A model generated the notes under the pieces. That model did no database searches and was not told where the DNA came from. It worked only from the letters and a program-made list of their open reading frames with translations. A stretch of DNA of 64,000 nt, taken from the NCBI GenBank assembly GCA_965248765.1, contig CBDFKF010000004.1, forward strand, positions 2,170,001 to 2,234,000. Reading direction: 5' to 3'. Below are positions 42,706 through 51,395 of this stretch, piece by piece (position 1 is the first letter of the stretch; the number at the start of each line of letters is the position of its first letter). A program made the position numbers and the translations under genes. Origin of the DNA: CBDFKF01 sp965248765 (GTDB lineage Bacteria; Pseudomonadota; Alphaproteobacteria; VGEJ01).

Positions 42706-44910
42706 TCAATGCCCGGCCACGACGGGCTCGGCTTCATCCCAGACGATGCGCTCGCGGATGAACGGGAGTGGCCGCTGGGGATGGGGTGAGTCGATCTCGC
42801 GCGCCATGCGGTGGCCGTCGAAGACGGCCTCGGAGAGCTGGCGCGGCGCGTAGCAATCGCCGGCCATGTACACCCCTGTGATGCCCGCCGTGGCCCACGA
42901 CTCCTTCCGGGCCTTGAGGTCGGTGAACAAGCCGTCGTTGGGGTGGCGCGCGGTCACCAGCACGATCGAATCACATTCGATGACCTGCTCCTCGGTGCCG
43001 GCCCGGCGCGGCAACTCGCCGGCGATCGGCGTGGTGGTGCGCCGATAGCCGTCGCGGTGCACGTTGTAGAGCGCGGCCTTGAGGCGGTTGCCGGGCTCGA
43101 CCCGGTCGATCCAGTGGTGGGGGTACTGGTCGATGCCCTTTTCGTGCAGCATTCGATGCAGGTTGTTGACCTCGAGCGTCCACTCGGTCAGGGGTGCGAC
43201 GAAGGGTAGCTGGGTCACGATCGACACGGTTTTGCCTTGATCGGCGAGATACTCGGCCAGGCTCGCGCCGGTGTAGTAGCCGTCCGCGTCCAGCACCACG
43301 ACCCGGTCGCCGACCGGTTCGCCGGCCATCACCTGCTCCGGTGTCAGAAATTGCGGCTGGCCCGCATCGACGCCGGGGATCGCGGCCTGGGTCACCGGGC
43401 TGAAACCATCGCCGAGCCAGCGGGCGCCGGTACAGAGAACGATTTTCTCGGCGCCGTAGTCGAGGATCTGGCCGGCGGTCATGGCGCCGACGCCGGTGTG
43501 CACCTCGACGTTCTTGAGCATGTCGAGGCGAGTTTGGCGATAGCTGATGACGCGTCCCCACTCGGCCAGACCGGGATAGCGCATGACCTCGCGGACATGT
43601 CCCCCGACCTCGGGCTCGGCCTCGCGCAGATGCACGTCGTAGCCGCGCTCGCCCAGCACACGCGCGCATTCGAGCCCGGCGGGACCGGCGCCCAACACGA
43701 GCACGGCGCTGGAGTCCGAGGCGGGCTCGAATCGCTCAGGGTGCCAACCCCGGCGGTAGGCTTCCATGGCGGTCGGGTTCTGGGTGCAGACCAGCGGCAC
43801 GCCGCGCTCGTGTCGCGAGATACAGACATTGCAGCCGATGCACTCGCAGATGTCGGCAAGACGGCCCGCCTCGATCTTGTTCGGTAGGAAGGGATCGGCG
43901 ATCGACGGGCGCGCCGCGCCGATGATGTCGGCCTGGCCCGAGGCGATCACTTCGAGCATGTCGTCTGGGCTGGTCAGCCGCCCGACGTTGATCACCGGCA
44001 CATCGGCGATGCTCTTGATGTGCGCGGTGATGTGTGTGGTGAACGGGGCCTGGTGGTTTGATTTGTTGAAGCGCGACGGCCCGGCGTCTTCGCCGTAGTC
44101 GGACAGATCGCAGATGTTGATGTCCCAGACATCGACGAGGCCTTCGCGGGTGGCCAGTTCCACCAGCCGCAAGATGTCCTCGCCGCGCGATTCGATGCCG
44201 GCCGGCCCGAGGATCTGATCCACCGAGATGCGCGAGGCGACGGCGCAACGATCACCAATCGTCTCCTTGAGGGCATGGAACATCTCCATCCAAAATCGCG
44301 CGCGATTCTCGAATGAGCCGCCATACTTGTCGGTGCGCCGGTTGTAGTAGGTCGACAGGAACTGCATCGGCAGAACGCTGTGCGAACCGTAAACGTAGAT
44401 GATGTCAAACCCGGCCTGCTCGGCGCGTTTGGCGGCCTCGACGAACAGACGGTGGAGGCCGCGAATATCGTCCTCGTCGGCCTCGCGGGTGTAGGTGGTG
44501 AGCGTCCATGGCGAGGTGTTGACCGAGGACGAAAAGGTGACGCCGCGCGATTCGAGGTTCGAGGCAAAGGCGCCGAGATGTACGAGCTCGACGCCGGCCA
44601 GGGAGTTCCACTCATGGACGCCGTCGGTCATGTGGCGATGGTTGCGAATATCGCCCTCGTCGGCGAGACGCGAGATCGGACACGGCGCGGTGTCCTCCTC
44701 AAGATCGACGAAGCAGGCCTCGGTGCACACGACGGCCCAGCCGCCCTCGGCCTTCATGGCGCGGAACGCCGCCTGACTGCCGGGCCGATCGGAGCCGACG
44801 CCGTTGCAGTGGGGCACCTGATAGAAACGGTTGCGCATGGTCTTGGGACCGAGTCGAACCGGTTCGAACAGAACGTCGTACTTGGGATCGCGCGCCACCG
44901 TCACCTCCAC
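42706..44910 (-). CDS. Trimethylamine dehydrogenase-family enzyme with altered active site
   Basis: This 734-residue enzyme is TMADH-like along its length. It has an N-terminal old-yellow-enzyme barrel with the cysteinyl-FMN Cys (C35 in RNRFYQVPHCNGVGSDRPG), a 4Fe-4S cluster (CIGCNVCISRHERG, then a fourth Cys in VCTQN), and C-terminal nucleotide-binding domains (VLVLGAGPAGLECARVLGE, then VVVLDADGYY). Compared with Methylophilus TMADH, the aromatic bowl is broken: Tyr60 is Ala (TEACF) and Trp355 is His (SRHERG); Trp264 stays (DVWDIN). Trp105 is also Val (ELVHLG). The substrate is therefore probably not trimethylamine; a larger or charged N-methyl compound is inferred. It is preceded by the betaine transporter genes and followed by etfBA. 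Confidence 0.9.
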   Translation of the reverse strand: MEVTVARDPKYDVLFEPVRLGPKTMRNRFYQVPHCNGVGSDRPGSQAAFRAMKAEGGWAVVCTEACFVDLEEDTAPCPISRLADEGDIRNHRHMTDGVHEWNSLAGVELVHLGAFASNLESRGVTFSSSVNTSPWTLTTYTREADEDDIRGLHRLFVEAAKRAEQAGFDIIYVYGSHSVLPMQFLSTYYNRRTDKYGGSFENRARFWMEMFHALKETIGDRCAVASRISVDQILGPAGIESRGEDILRLVELATREGLVDVWDINICDLSDYGEDAGPSRFNKSNHQAPFTTHITAHIKSIADVPVINVGRLTSPDDMLEVIASGQADIIGAARPSIADPFLPNKIEAGRLADICECIGCNVCISRHERGVPLVCTQNPTAMEAYRRGWHPERFEPASDSSAVLVLGAGPAGLECARVLGERGYDVHLREAEPEVGGHVREVMRYPGLAEWGRVISYRQTRLDMLKNVEVHTGVGAMTAGQILDYGAEKIVLCTGARWLGDGFSPVTQAAIPGVDAGQPQFLTPEQVMAGEPVGDRVVVLDADGYYTGASLAEYLADQGKTVSIVTQLPFVAPLTEWTLEVNNLHRMLHEKGIDQYPHHWIDRVEPGNRLKAALYNVHRDGYRRTTTPIAGELPRRAGTEEQVIECDSIVLVTARHPNDGLFTDLKARKESWATAGITGVYMAGDCYAPRQLSEAVFDGHRMAREIDSPHPQRPLPFIRERIVWDEAEPVVAGH

Positions 44911-44922
44911 GTTACGTCATGC

Positions 44923-46947
44923 TCACGCGGGCAGGCCGAGCTGGGCCTTGCGCCGCGTCGCCCACGCGCCGATCAGGCGATCAGCGATCATGGCGATGAA
45001 GGCGATGCCAAAACCGGCGACCAAGCCGTAACCGGGGTCGGCCCTGCCGAGGCCGATGTTGACCTCTTGGCCAAGATCGCGCGTGCCGATCAAGGCCGTG
45101 ATCACCAGCATCGCCAGCCCCATCATGATGACCTGGTTGACCCCGAGCATGATCTCGGGCAAGGCCAGCAGCAGCTGCACCCTCCACAATATCTGACGTT
45201 GCGTGCAACCGGCCGCGCGGCTCGCTTCGATCAGATTGGGTGGCACTTGGCGGATGCCGAAGTTGGTATAGCGGACCGCGGGGACGAAGGCGTAGACGAT
45301 CACGGCGATGAGGGCGGAGAAGTCGCCGACCGCGAACAGCATCACGACCGGCATTAGATAAACGAAGTTGGGCAACGTCTGGAGCGTGTCGAGGATCACC
45401 ACGATCACGCGACTGACCCGCTCGTTGCGCGAGGCCCAGACGCCGAGCGGGATGCCGAAGGCGGTGCCGATCGCGACCGCGATCCCGATCATGTAGACCG
45501 AGATCATGGCCGCCTCCCAGAGACCGGTCACCACGAGATAGAGTGCCAGCGTGCCGACCAGGGTGGCCAAGCGCCAGCCGCCAAGCTGCCAACCGCCAAG
45601 CACGATAAGCCCGATGACTCCGAGCCAGGGCAACGACAGCAAGAAGCGCTTGAACGGCAGCATGACGTTCAGTAGCACCGCGTTCTTCACCACATTGAGC
45701 TCATCGTAAAAGTTGATGTTGATATAGCGAATCGATTCATCCCAGAAGGGAGCAGTGGTGATCACCAGCTGGTCTGGATAGCGCTGGATTGGGCCGACCA
45801 GGAGGCCGGCGGCGGTGCTCGCCACGATCACCACCAGGGCGACGGTAAGGTGGGGGTGGCGACGCAAGAGTCCTTGGCTCTTTGAGCGAGGCGCGGACGG
45901 CGGGCGATTGGCGGCGGCCTGGCTCAGCCGGTCCATGGCGATCGCCAGTAACGTGATGGCGATGCCGGCCTCGAGGCCCTTGCCAATCCACAGCGAGCGC
46001 AGCGCCTTTAGAACATCGAAGCCGAGTCCCCCGGCCCCGATCATCGAGGCGATGATGACCATGTTGAGCGACAGCATGATGACTTGGTTGACGCCCACCG
46101 TCAGACCAGGACGCGCGGTCGGGAGCATCACCTTCCACAGCATCTGCCGTTTCGAACACCCGGCCATGGTGCCAAATTCGACGATTTCCTCAGGCACCTT
46201 GCGCAACGCGAGGATGGTGACGCGCACCATGGGCGGGATGGCATAGATCAGGGTGGCGACCAGCGCGCCGACCGGGCCGAAGCCGAACATGATGAGGACG
46301 GGCACCAAGTAGGCGAAGGCCGGCATCGTCTGCATCATGTCGAGCACGGGCATGATCGCCATCTCCGCGCTACGGCTGCGATAGGCGAGGATGCCAAAGA
46401 ACAAGCCCACCGCGGCACCGAGCGGGACGGCGACGACCACCGAGGCGAGCGTCAACATCGCGCTCTCCCACTGGCCAAACACGGCGAGATAGAGGAAGGC
46501 AAGACCGACCAGAAGCGCGAGTTTCCAGCCCTTCAAGTGATGCGCCAGCAGAACGGCCCCGCCCAGTACGGCCAGCCACGAGAGCGGCGGTAGGCGCAGC
46601 ACCGAGTCGTCGCCGAGCTCAATCTTGAAACCAGTGGCGAGCGTACCCTTGGCAAGCTCCATCGGCTGGGTCAGCAACCAGGATATCGCTCGGGTGAACT
46701 CGTGGAACGTGAAGAGGCCGAAATCGAGCTCATCGAGGAGAAACCGCATCAGGGCGTTGATCCACACGTTGAGCGGCAACACCAGGGTCTCGGGGTACAC
46801 GAAGGCCCACGGCGCGCCGCCTTCGAACACCATCAGCGCGACAACAAACCCGAGCGCGAGCGGCCACGCCAAGGCACGCAGGCGAGATTGGGCGCGCAAC
46901 CTGGGTTGGCCTGGCGGCACCTCCGCCGCGTGCGTCGGCACGCTCAT
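44923..46947 (-). CDS. proW: Glycine betaine/proline-type ABC permease, two ProW domains in one chain
   Basis: This 674-residue membrane protein contains two complete ProW-type permease domains. The first (about 60-335) has LTLASVVVAVPLGAAVGLFF and the coupling helix EFGTMAGCSKRQMLWKVMLP with TVGVNQVIMLSLNMVIIASM. The second (about 385-660) has ISVYMIGIAVAIGTAFGIPL and EASRAAGCTQRQILWRVQLL with MLGVNQVIMMGLAMLVITAL. A linker of about 50 residues joins them. The usual transporter is a homodimer of one-domain chains; here one chain likely supplies both halves. Its ATG overlaps the proV stop, so the genes are coupled. Confidence 0.93.
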   Translation of the reverse strand: MSVPTHAAEVPPGQPRLRAQSRLRALAWPLALGFVVALMVFEGGAPWAFVYPETLVLPLNVWINALMRFLLDELDFGLFTFHEFTRAISWLLTQPMELAKGTLATGFKIELGDDSVLRLPPLSWLAVLGGAVLLAHHLKGWKLALLVGLAFLYLAVFGQWESAMLTLASVVVAVPLGAAVGLFFGILAYRSRSAEMAIMPVLDMMQTMPAFAYLVPVLIMFGFGPVGALVATLIYAIPPMVRVTILALRKVPEEIVEFGTMAGCSKRQMLWKVMLPTARPGLTVGVNQVIMLSLNMVIIASMIGAGGLGFDVLKALRSLWIGKGLEAGIAITLLAIAMDRLSQAAANRPPSAPRSKSQGLLRRHPHLTVALVVIVASTAAGLLVGPIQRYPDQLVITTAPFWDESIRYININFYDELNVVKNAVLLNVMLPFKRFLLSLPWLGVIGLIVLGGWQLGGWRLATLVGTLALYLVVTGLWEAAMISVYMIGIAVAIGTAFGIPLGVWASRNERVSRVIVVILDTLQTLPNFVYLMPVVMLFAVGDFSALIAVIVYAFVPAVRYTNFGIRQVPPNLIEASRAAGCTQRQILWRVQLLLALPEIMLGVNQVIMMGLAMLVITALIGTRDLGQEVNIGLGRADPGYGLVAGFGIAFIAMIADRLIGAWATRRKAQLGLPA

Positions 46948-47972
46948 GGCCGCGCGCTCCGGTTCAACAACACCTCAACCACCCGATCCCGGCTGAGCTC
47001 GCCGACGATGTCGCCAGCCTCGTCGGTCACCCCAATCGGTTCGGGTGAGGCGACGGCCATCTCCGCGATCTCGGCGATCTTGCTGGTCGCGCGCACCACG
47101 CGCTCGTGGGGACCGGAGGACGGGGTCATCACCGCGCCGGCCGACAGCACGCGCGCCCGCGGGACATCGCGAGTGAACTCGCCAACGTAGTCGCTGGCCG
47201 GCGTGATGATCACCTCTTCCGGCGTTCCGATTTGCACGATCGCACCGTCGTTCATGATGGCGATGCGGTCGGCCAGGCGGATCGCCTCATCGAAATCATG
47301 GGTGATGAAGACGATGGTTTTGTGCAGCAGGTTTTGCAGCCGCAGGAACTCGTCCTGCATCTCCCGGCGGATCAGGGGGTCGAGCGCGGAAAAGGGCTCG
47401 TCAAGGAACCAGATGTCGGGCTCGACGGCCAAGCTGCGCGCGATGCCGACGCGCTGCTGCTGCCCGCCCGACAATTCGCGCGGGAAGTAATCCTCGCGTC
47501 CGCCCAGGCCCACCAGCTCAATCAGTTCGCGCGCGCGGGCGTCGCTTTGGGCTCGCGGCACCCGTTGCAGCTCGAGTGGGAAGGCGACATTGCCAAGCAC
47601 GGTGAGATGGGGAAGGAGGGCGAAGTGCTGGAACACCATGCCCATCTTGTGGCGCCTGAGCTCGATCATATCGCGCTCGCTCGCCTTCGCCAAATCCTGG
47701 CCCTGAAAGATGATCTCGCCAAAGCTCGGGTCGAGCAAGCGCGACATGCAGCGCACCAGGGTCGACTTGCCCGAGCCCGAGAGCCCCATGATGACAAAGA
47801 TCTCGCCCTGCTGAACGTCGAGCGTCACGTCCCGCACCGCACCGATAAGGCCGGCGAGCCGCAGCTGCGCGTCGCTCGGCGTGTTCTGGTGGTCGGCCAT
47901 GAATTTGCCGCCGCCAGCGCCGAAGATCTTCCAGACTTGGCGGCAGCTTAGAAGCGGGCGGTCAGCGGGCAC
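46944..47972 (-). CDS. proV: Glycine betaine/proline ABC transporter ATP-binding protein
   Basis: This ATPase powers betaine-type uptake. The start is chosen at a GTG (47972) with a GGGAG site about six bases before it; a TTG at 48011 lies inside the intergenic hairpin and is less likely. The Walker A is IMGLSGSGKSTLVRCM, the signature is PRELSGGQQQRVGIARS, the Walker B is IWFLDEPFSALDPL, and the H-loop is VFITHDFDEAIRLAD. After about residue 245 comes a regulatory tail with a short CBS-like end (GVTDEAGDIVGELSRDRVVE). It follows proX after the hairpin and overlaps the permease gene. Confidence 0.92.
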   Translation of the reverse strand: MPADRPLLSCRQVWKIFGAGGGKFMADHQNTPSDAQLRLAGLIGAVRDVTLDVQQGEIFVIMGLSGSGKSTLVRCMSRLLDPSFGEIIFQGQDLAKASERDMIELRRHKMGMVFQHFALLPHLTVLGNVAFPLELQRVPRAQSDARARELIELVGLGGREDYFPRELSGGQQQRVGIARSLAVEPDIWFLDEPFSALDPLIRREMQDEFLRLQNLLHKTIVFITHDFDEAIRLADRIAIMNDGAIVQIGTPEEVIITPASDYVGEFTRDVPRARVLSAGAVMTPSSGPHERVVRATSKIAEIAEMAVASPEPIGVTDEAGDIVGELSRDRVVEVLLNRSARP

Positions 47973-48005
47973 GCCCGGCTCCCGGTCTCTCGCGGCCACG
48001 AAAAC

Positions 48006-48042
48006 GGGCAATGCCGGGCCCTGGGATGGCCCGGCATTGCCC
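48006..48042 (-). terminator. Intercistronic hairpin between proX and proV
   Basis: GGGCAATGCCGGGCC (48006-48020) and GGCCCGGCATTGCCC (48028-48042) form a perfect 15-bp stem with a 7-base loop. On the minus strand it follows the proX stop (48068) and is followed by GTTTTC. It may partly terminate transcription or protect the proX messenger, giving more of the binding protein than of the membrane components. Confidence 0.7.
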
Positions 48043-48067
48043 CATCAGCTTCGGTCTCGTTGGGTTG

Positions 48068-49030
48068 CTACTGAGTCCAGCCTTTCCACACCGCTTCGTT
48101 GTTGGACATCCACTCGGCGATCACCTCATTGATGTCACGTCCGTCGATCTCGACGGCGCTGATCAACGGCGTGATTACGTCATTGTCCATGTTGAATTTA
48201 CGAGCGGCGGCATAGGCGGCCGGCCATTTGCTCTCGCCACCGGCCCACCCCATTTTTGTTTCGAGACCGCTCGGTCGGCCACAGTCGTAGGCCATATCGG
48301 GGTTCTCTCCCCAGGCCGGATCGTCGTGGCACTCTTGGGTGTAGGTCGGGAACTCGACGAAACTGCCCTTGTACTTGATCGGCGCCCAATGCGGCTGCCA
48401 CAGCCACAGCATGATCGCTGCCTTACGATCGTGGGCCGAGGCGAGTTCGGCGAACAGGGCACCGTCGCTGCCCGCGTGGACAACCTCCCACGGCAAACCG
48501 AGCGAAGCGATCTTCTCATCATCCCAGCCACCCCAGGCCACCGGGCCGGCGAGAAAACGCCCCTTGGGCGCGGTCTCCGGCGTCGCGAAGGCTTCGGCGC
48601 AGCTCGGCTCCCGCAACACCTTCCAGTCCGGCAAACCAGGGCAGTGCTCCACCATGTATGCGGGATACCACCAGTCCTCGACCACGAATGGACCGGAAAG
48701 GCCAAGATCGATGGTCTTCCCGGTCGCCAAACTCGCGGCAACGACATCGAGCGCCACGGTCGCCGAGATTTCGACATTGAAGTGGAGGTCGCCGCTCTCA
48801 AGGCCGGTGAACTGCGCGAGGTAATCGGCCTGAACGAGCTCTGCGTTGTAGCCCATCTGTTCGAGGACCTTGACGAACGTCCCGTTCATGATGGCCGACG
48901 CCGTCCAGTCGTTGACGGCCACCTTGATGGTGTCCTTCGACTCGGGCACCGCAGCGTTGGTGGTGCCGGCAATGAAGGCGGCGGCGCACAGCAACGCACC
49001 GGCGCCCAATACCCGCGAGTATTTATTCAT
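48068..49030 (-). CDS. proX: Glycine betaine-type ABC transporter substrate-binding protein
   Basis: This 320-residue secreted protein starts MNKYSRVLGAGALLCAAAFI (49030) with a signal peptide ending near TTNAAVPES. The mature protein fits the ProX/OpuAC type: TIKVAVNDWTASAIMNGTFV, then DLGLSGPFVVEDWWYPAYMV and MLWLWQPHWAPIKYKGSFVE. Several tryptophans (VEDWWYP, LWQPHW, AGPVAWGGW) could supply the aromatic cage that binds quaternary ammonium groups. It is the first gene of the operon. The gap 49031-49131 separates it from the divergent TMADH gene and must hold both promoters. Confidence 0.9.
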   Translation of the reverse strand: MNKYSRVLGAGALLCAAAFIAGTTNAAVPESKDTIKVAVNDWTASAIMNGTFVKVLEQMGYNAELVQADYLAQFTGLESGDLHFNVEISATVALDVVAASLATGKTIDLGLSGPFVVEDWWYPAYMVEHCPGLPDWKVLREPSCAEAFATPETAPKGRFLAGPVAWGGWDDEKIASLGLPWEVVHAGSDGALFAELASAHDRKAAIMLWLWQPHWAPIKYKGSFVEFPTYTQECHDDPAWGENPDMAYDCGRPSGLETKMGWAGGESKWPAAYAAARKFNMDNDVITPLISAVEIDGRDINEVIAEWMSNNEAVWKGWTQ

Positions 49031-49131
49031 CCCTAAACTCCGTTTTTGTGTCGACGAAACAACATACACTACCGTGGGACTGTCCGAGACGAGAGAAATC
49101 CAAAACCGTCGGCGAGGGAGGCCATTGCGAT

Positions 49132-51309
49132 ATGCCCCGGGATCCTAAACACGATCCGTTGTTCGAGCCGATTCCGGTTGGCCCCAAGGTCCTGAAGAAC
49201 CGCTTCTACCAGACGGCGCAATGCAACGGCGCGGGCTCGGATCGGCCGGGCATGCAAGCGGCCCATCGCGCCATCAAGGCCGAGGGTGGCTGGGCCTCGT
49301 TGTGCACCGAATACTGCTCGGTGCATCCGGAATCCGATGCGACGCCCTACATTTCAACCAGGTTGTGGGACGATATCGACGTCACCAACCTGAGGCACAT
49401 GTGCGACAGCGTGCACGCGCACGGGGCGCTCGCCGCGGTCGAGCTGTGGTACGGCGGCGGCGGCACCGTCGGCCCCTGTTATGAGTCGCGGGCGATCCCG
49501 AGGGCGGCGGGCAACTACCCCGCCGAGGGGCCGAGTTGGGTCTATTGCGCCGAGGCCGATGAGGACGATATCCGCGACCTCATTCGCATTTATTGCGACG
49601 CCGCCAAGCGAGCCGAGCAGGCCGGCTTCGACATCATCTATCTCTATGCCGCCGATTCGTTCCTGCCGCTGCAGTTTCTGATGCCGTTCAACAACAAGCG
49701 CACCGACAAATATGGCGGCTCGTTGGAAAACCGCACCCGCTTCACGATCGAGACGCTCGCGGCCATGAAAAAGGCGGTGGGCGAACACTCGGCGATCGCC
49801 ATACGGTTCACCAACGATGGCCTGGAGGGACCGGGCAAGGTGGAGGCCCATGACGAGGGGCTCAAGTTCATCGAGCTGGTCCACCGCGAAGGGCTGGCCG
49901 ACCTCTGGGACCTCAAGATCGGCACTGGCTTCGAGAACGGCGAGGATCTCGCAACTTCGCGATTCCAGGGCTCGAATCACCAGCTCCCCTTCATGCACGG
50001 GGTCAAGAGCGTGATTAGCGATGTGCCGCTGGTGTGCGCCGGGCATTTGACGAGCCCCGACGAAATGGCGGCGAACATCGTCAACGGCCACTACGACATC
50101 ATCGGTGCGACCCGGGCCTCGATCGCCGACCCGTTCCTGCCCCAGAAGGTGGATGAGGGGCGACTCGACGACATTCGCGAGTGCATCGGGTGCAACATGT
50201 GTGTTGCGCGCTGGGAAATCGCCGGAGCCGCCCAAATCGTCTGCACCCAAAACGCCACCACGATGGAGGAGTACCGCCGCGGCTGGCATCCCGAAAAGTT
50301 CGCCCTGGCTGCGGATCCCGGCTCGGTGCTGGTCGTCGGCGCCGGTCCGGCCGGCATGGAGTGCGCGCGCGTCCTTGGCGAGCGCGGCTACGAGGTGCAT
50401 CTGCGCGAAGCTACCGCCGAGATCGGCGGCCATCTCAAGGATGTACAGCGCTATCCGGGCCTCGCGGAGTGGGGGCGCATCACGAGTTACCGGCAAATCC
50501 AGCTCGACAAGCTCGACACCGTCGAAGTCCACACCGGCGTCGGCTTGATGAGCGCCGACGATATTCTGACCTATGGTGCCGACAAGGCGGTGCTCGCGGT
50601 CGGTGCCGAGTGGGCAGGTGATGGCTTCAGCGGATACACGATGGCGGGGCTGCCTGGTGCCGATGCCTCGCTCCCGCAGTTCGCGACGCCCGAGCAGGTG
50701 ATGGCCGGCAAGGCGATCGGCGAGCGTGTCGTGGTGGTCGAGGGCGAGGGCTTCATCACCGGCATCGGCATGGCCGAGATGTTGCGCGATCAGGGCAAGC
50801 AGGTGAGCGTCGTCACCTACCTCGAATCCGCCGCTTCCTATCTCGTCTACACGACCGAGGGGCGCAACCTGGCGCGGATGATGCATGAGAAGGGCATCAC
50901 CGAGTACCCGCTTCACTGGATCGAGAAGATCGACGTCGGCAACACCGTCAAGCTCACGACCTACTACATGCTGCGCGACGGCTCCAAGCGCGGCGGCCCC
51001 AACCTGGGCGGTCTGCCGCGCGCGGCGAGCTCGGAGACCACCGTGCTCGAGTGCGACACCGTCGTGCTGAGTACCGCGCGCGTGCCGCGCACCGCGCTCT
51101 ATACCGAGCTCAAGGCGCGCCGTTCCGAGTGGGCGAAGGAGGGCCTCCAGGCGGTCTACCGCGTCGGCGACTGTCACGCGCCGCGCATGATCCCCGATGC
51201 CATCTTCGATGGCCATCGCCTAGCCCGCGAGTTCGAATCCGACAATCCCCAGCAGCCGCTGCCCTACATTCGCGAGCGCCCCATCTGGGGCCAATCGCCG
51301 CCCGCTTAG
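49132..51309 (+). CDS. tmd: Trimethylamine dehydrogenase
   Basis: This 725-residue enzyme probably oxidises trimethylamine to dimethylamine and formaldehyde, passing electrons to ETF. The start MPRDPKHDPLFEP (49132) matches the TMADH N-terminus. The cysteinyl-FMN Cys is C31 in KNRFYQTAQCNGAGSDRPG. The TMADH bowl residues are kept: Tyr60 (CTEYCS), Trp264 (ADLWDLK) and Trp355 (CVARWEIAG). Ser74 and Trp105 (ELWYGG) also match TMADH rather than dimethylamine dehydrogenase. The 4Fe-4S cysteines are in CIGCNMCVARW and IVCTQN, and the C-terminus has VVGAGPAGMECARVLGE. It is divergent from the proX operon, which encodes the likely ETF acceptor. Confidence 0.92.
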   Translation: MPRDPKHDPLFEPIPVGPKVLKNRFYQTAQCNGAGSDRPGMQAAHRAIKAEGGWASLCTEYCSVHPESDATPYISTRLWDDIDVTNLRHMCDSVHAHGALAAVELWYGGGGTVGPCYESRAIPRAAGNYPAEGPSWVYCAEADEDDIRDLIRIYCDAAKRAEQAGFDIIYLYAADSFLPLQFLMPFNNKRTDKYGGSLENRTRFTIETLAAMKKAVGEHSAIAIRFTNDGLEGPGKVEAHDEGLKFIELVHREGLADLWDLKIGTGFENGEDLATSRFQGSNHQLPFMHGVKSVISDVPLVCAGHLTSPDEMAANIVNGHYDIIGATRASIADPFLPQKVDEGRLDDIRECIGCNMCVARWEIAGAAQIVCTQNATTMEEYRRGWHPEKFALAADPGSVLVVGAGPAGMECARVLGERGYEVHLREATAEIGGHLKDVQRYPGLAEWGRITSYRQIQLDKLDTVEVHTGVGLMSADDILTYGADKAVLAVGAEWAGDGFSGYTMAGLPGADASLPQFATPEQVMAGKAIGERVVVVEGEGFITGIGMAEMLRDQGKQVSVVTYLESAASYLVYTTEGRNLARMMHEKGITEYPLHWIEKIDVGNTVKLTTYYMLRDGSKRGGPNLGGLPRAASSETTVLECDTVVLSTARVPRTALYTELKARRSEWAKEGLQAVYRVGDCHAPRMIPDAIFDGHRLAREFESDNPQQPLPYIRERPIWGQSPPA

Positions 51310-51395
51310 CCAAACATGCGGTTCAAGAACTCTACCGCAGCGCCGCGATCTGGCGCGGCGGATGTTGGGATCAATCGGTAGTCGGCGACGTACTA

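Noticed and set aside
49354..51216. Very long open frame (620 codons) on the minus strand
   Set aside because: It is antisense to the clearly supported tmd gene and has a low-complexity, H/R/G-rich product with no motifs; such frames are usual in GC-rich DNA.
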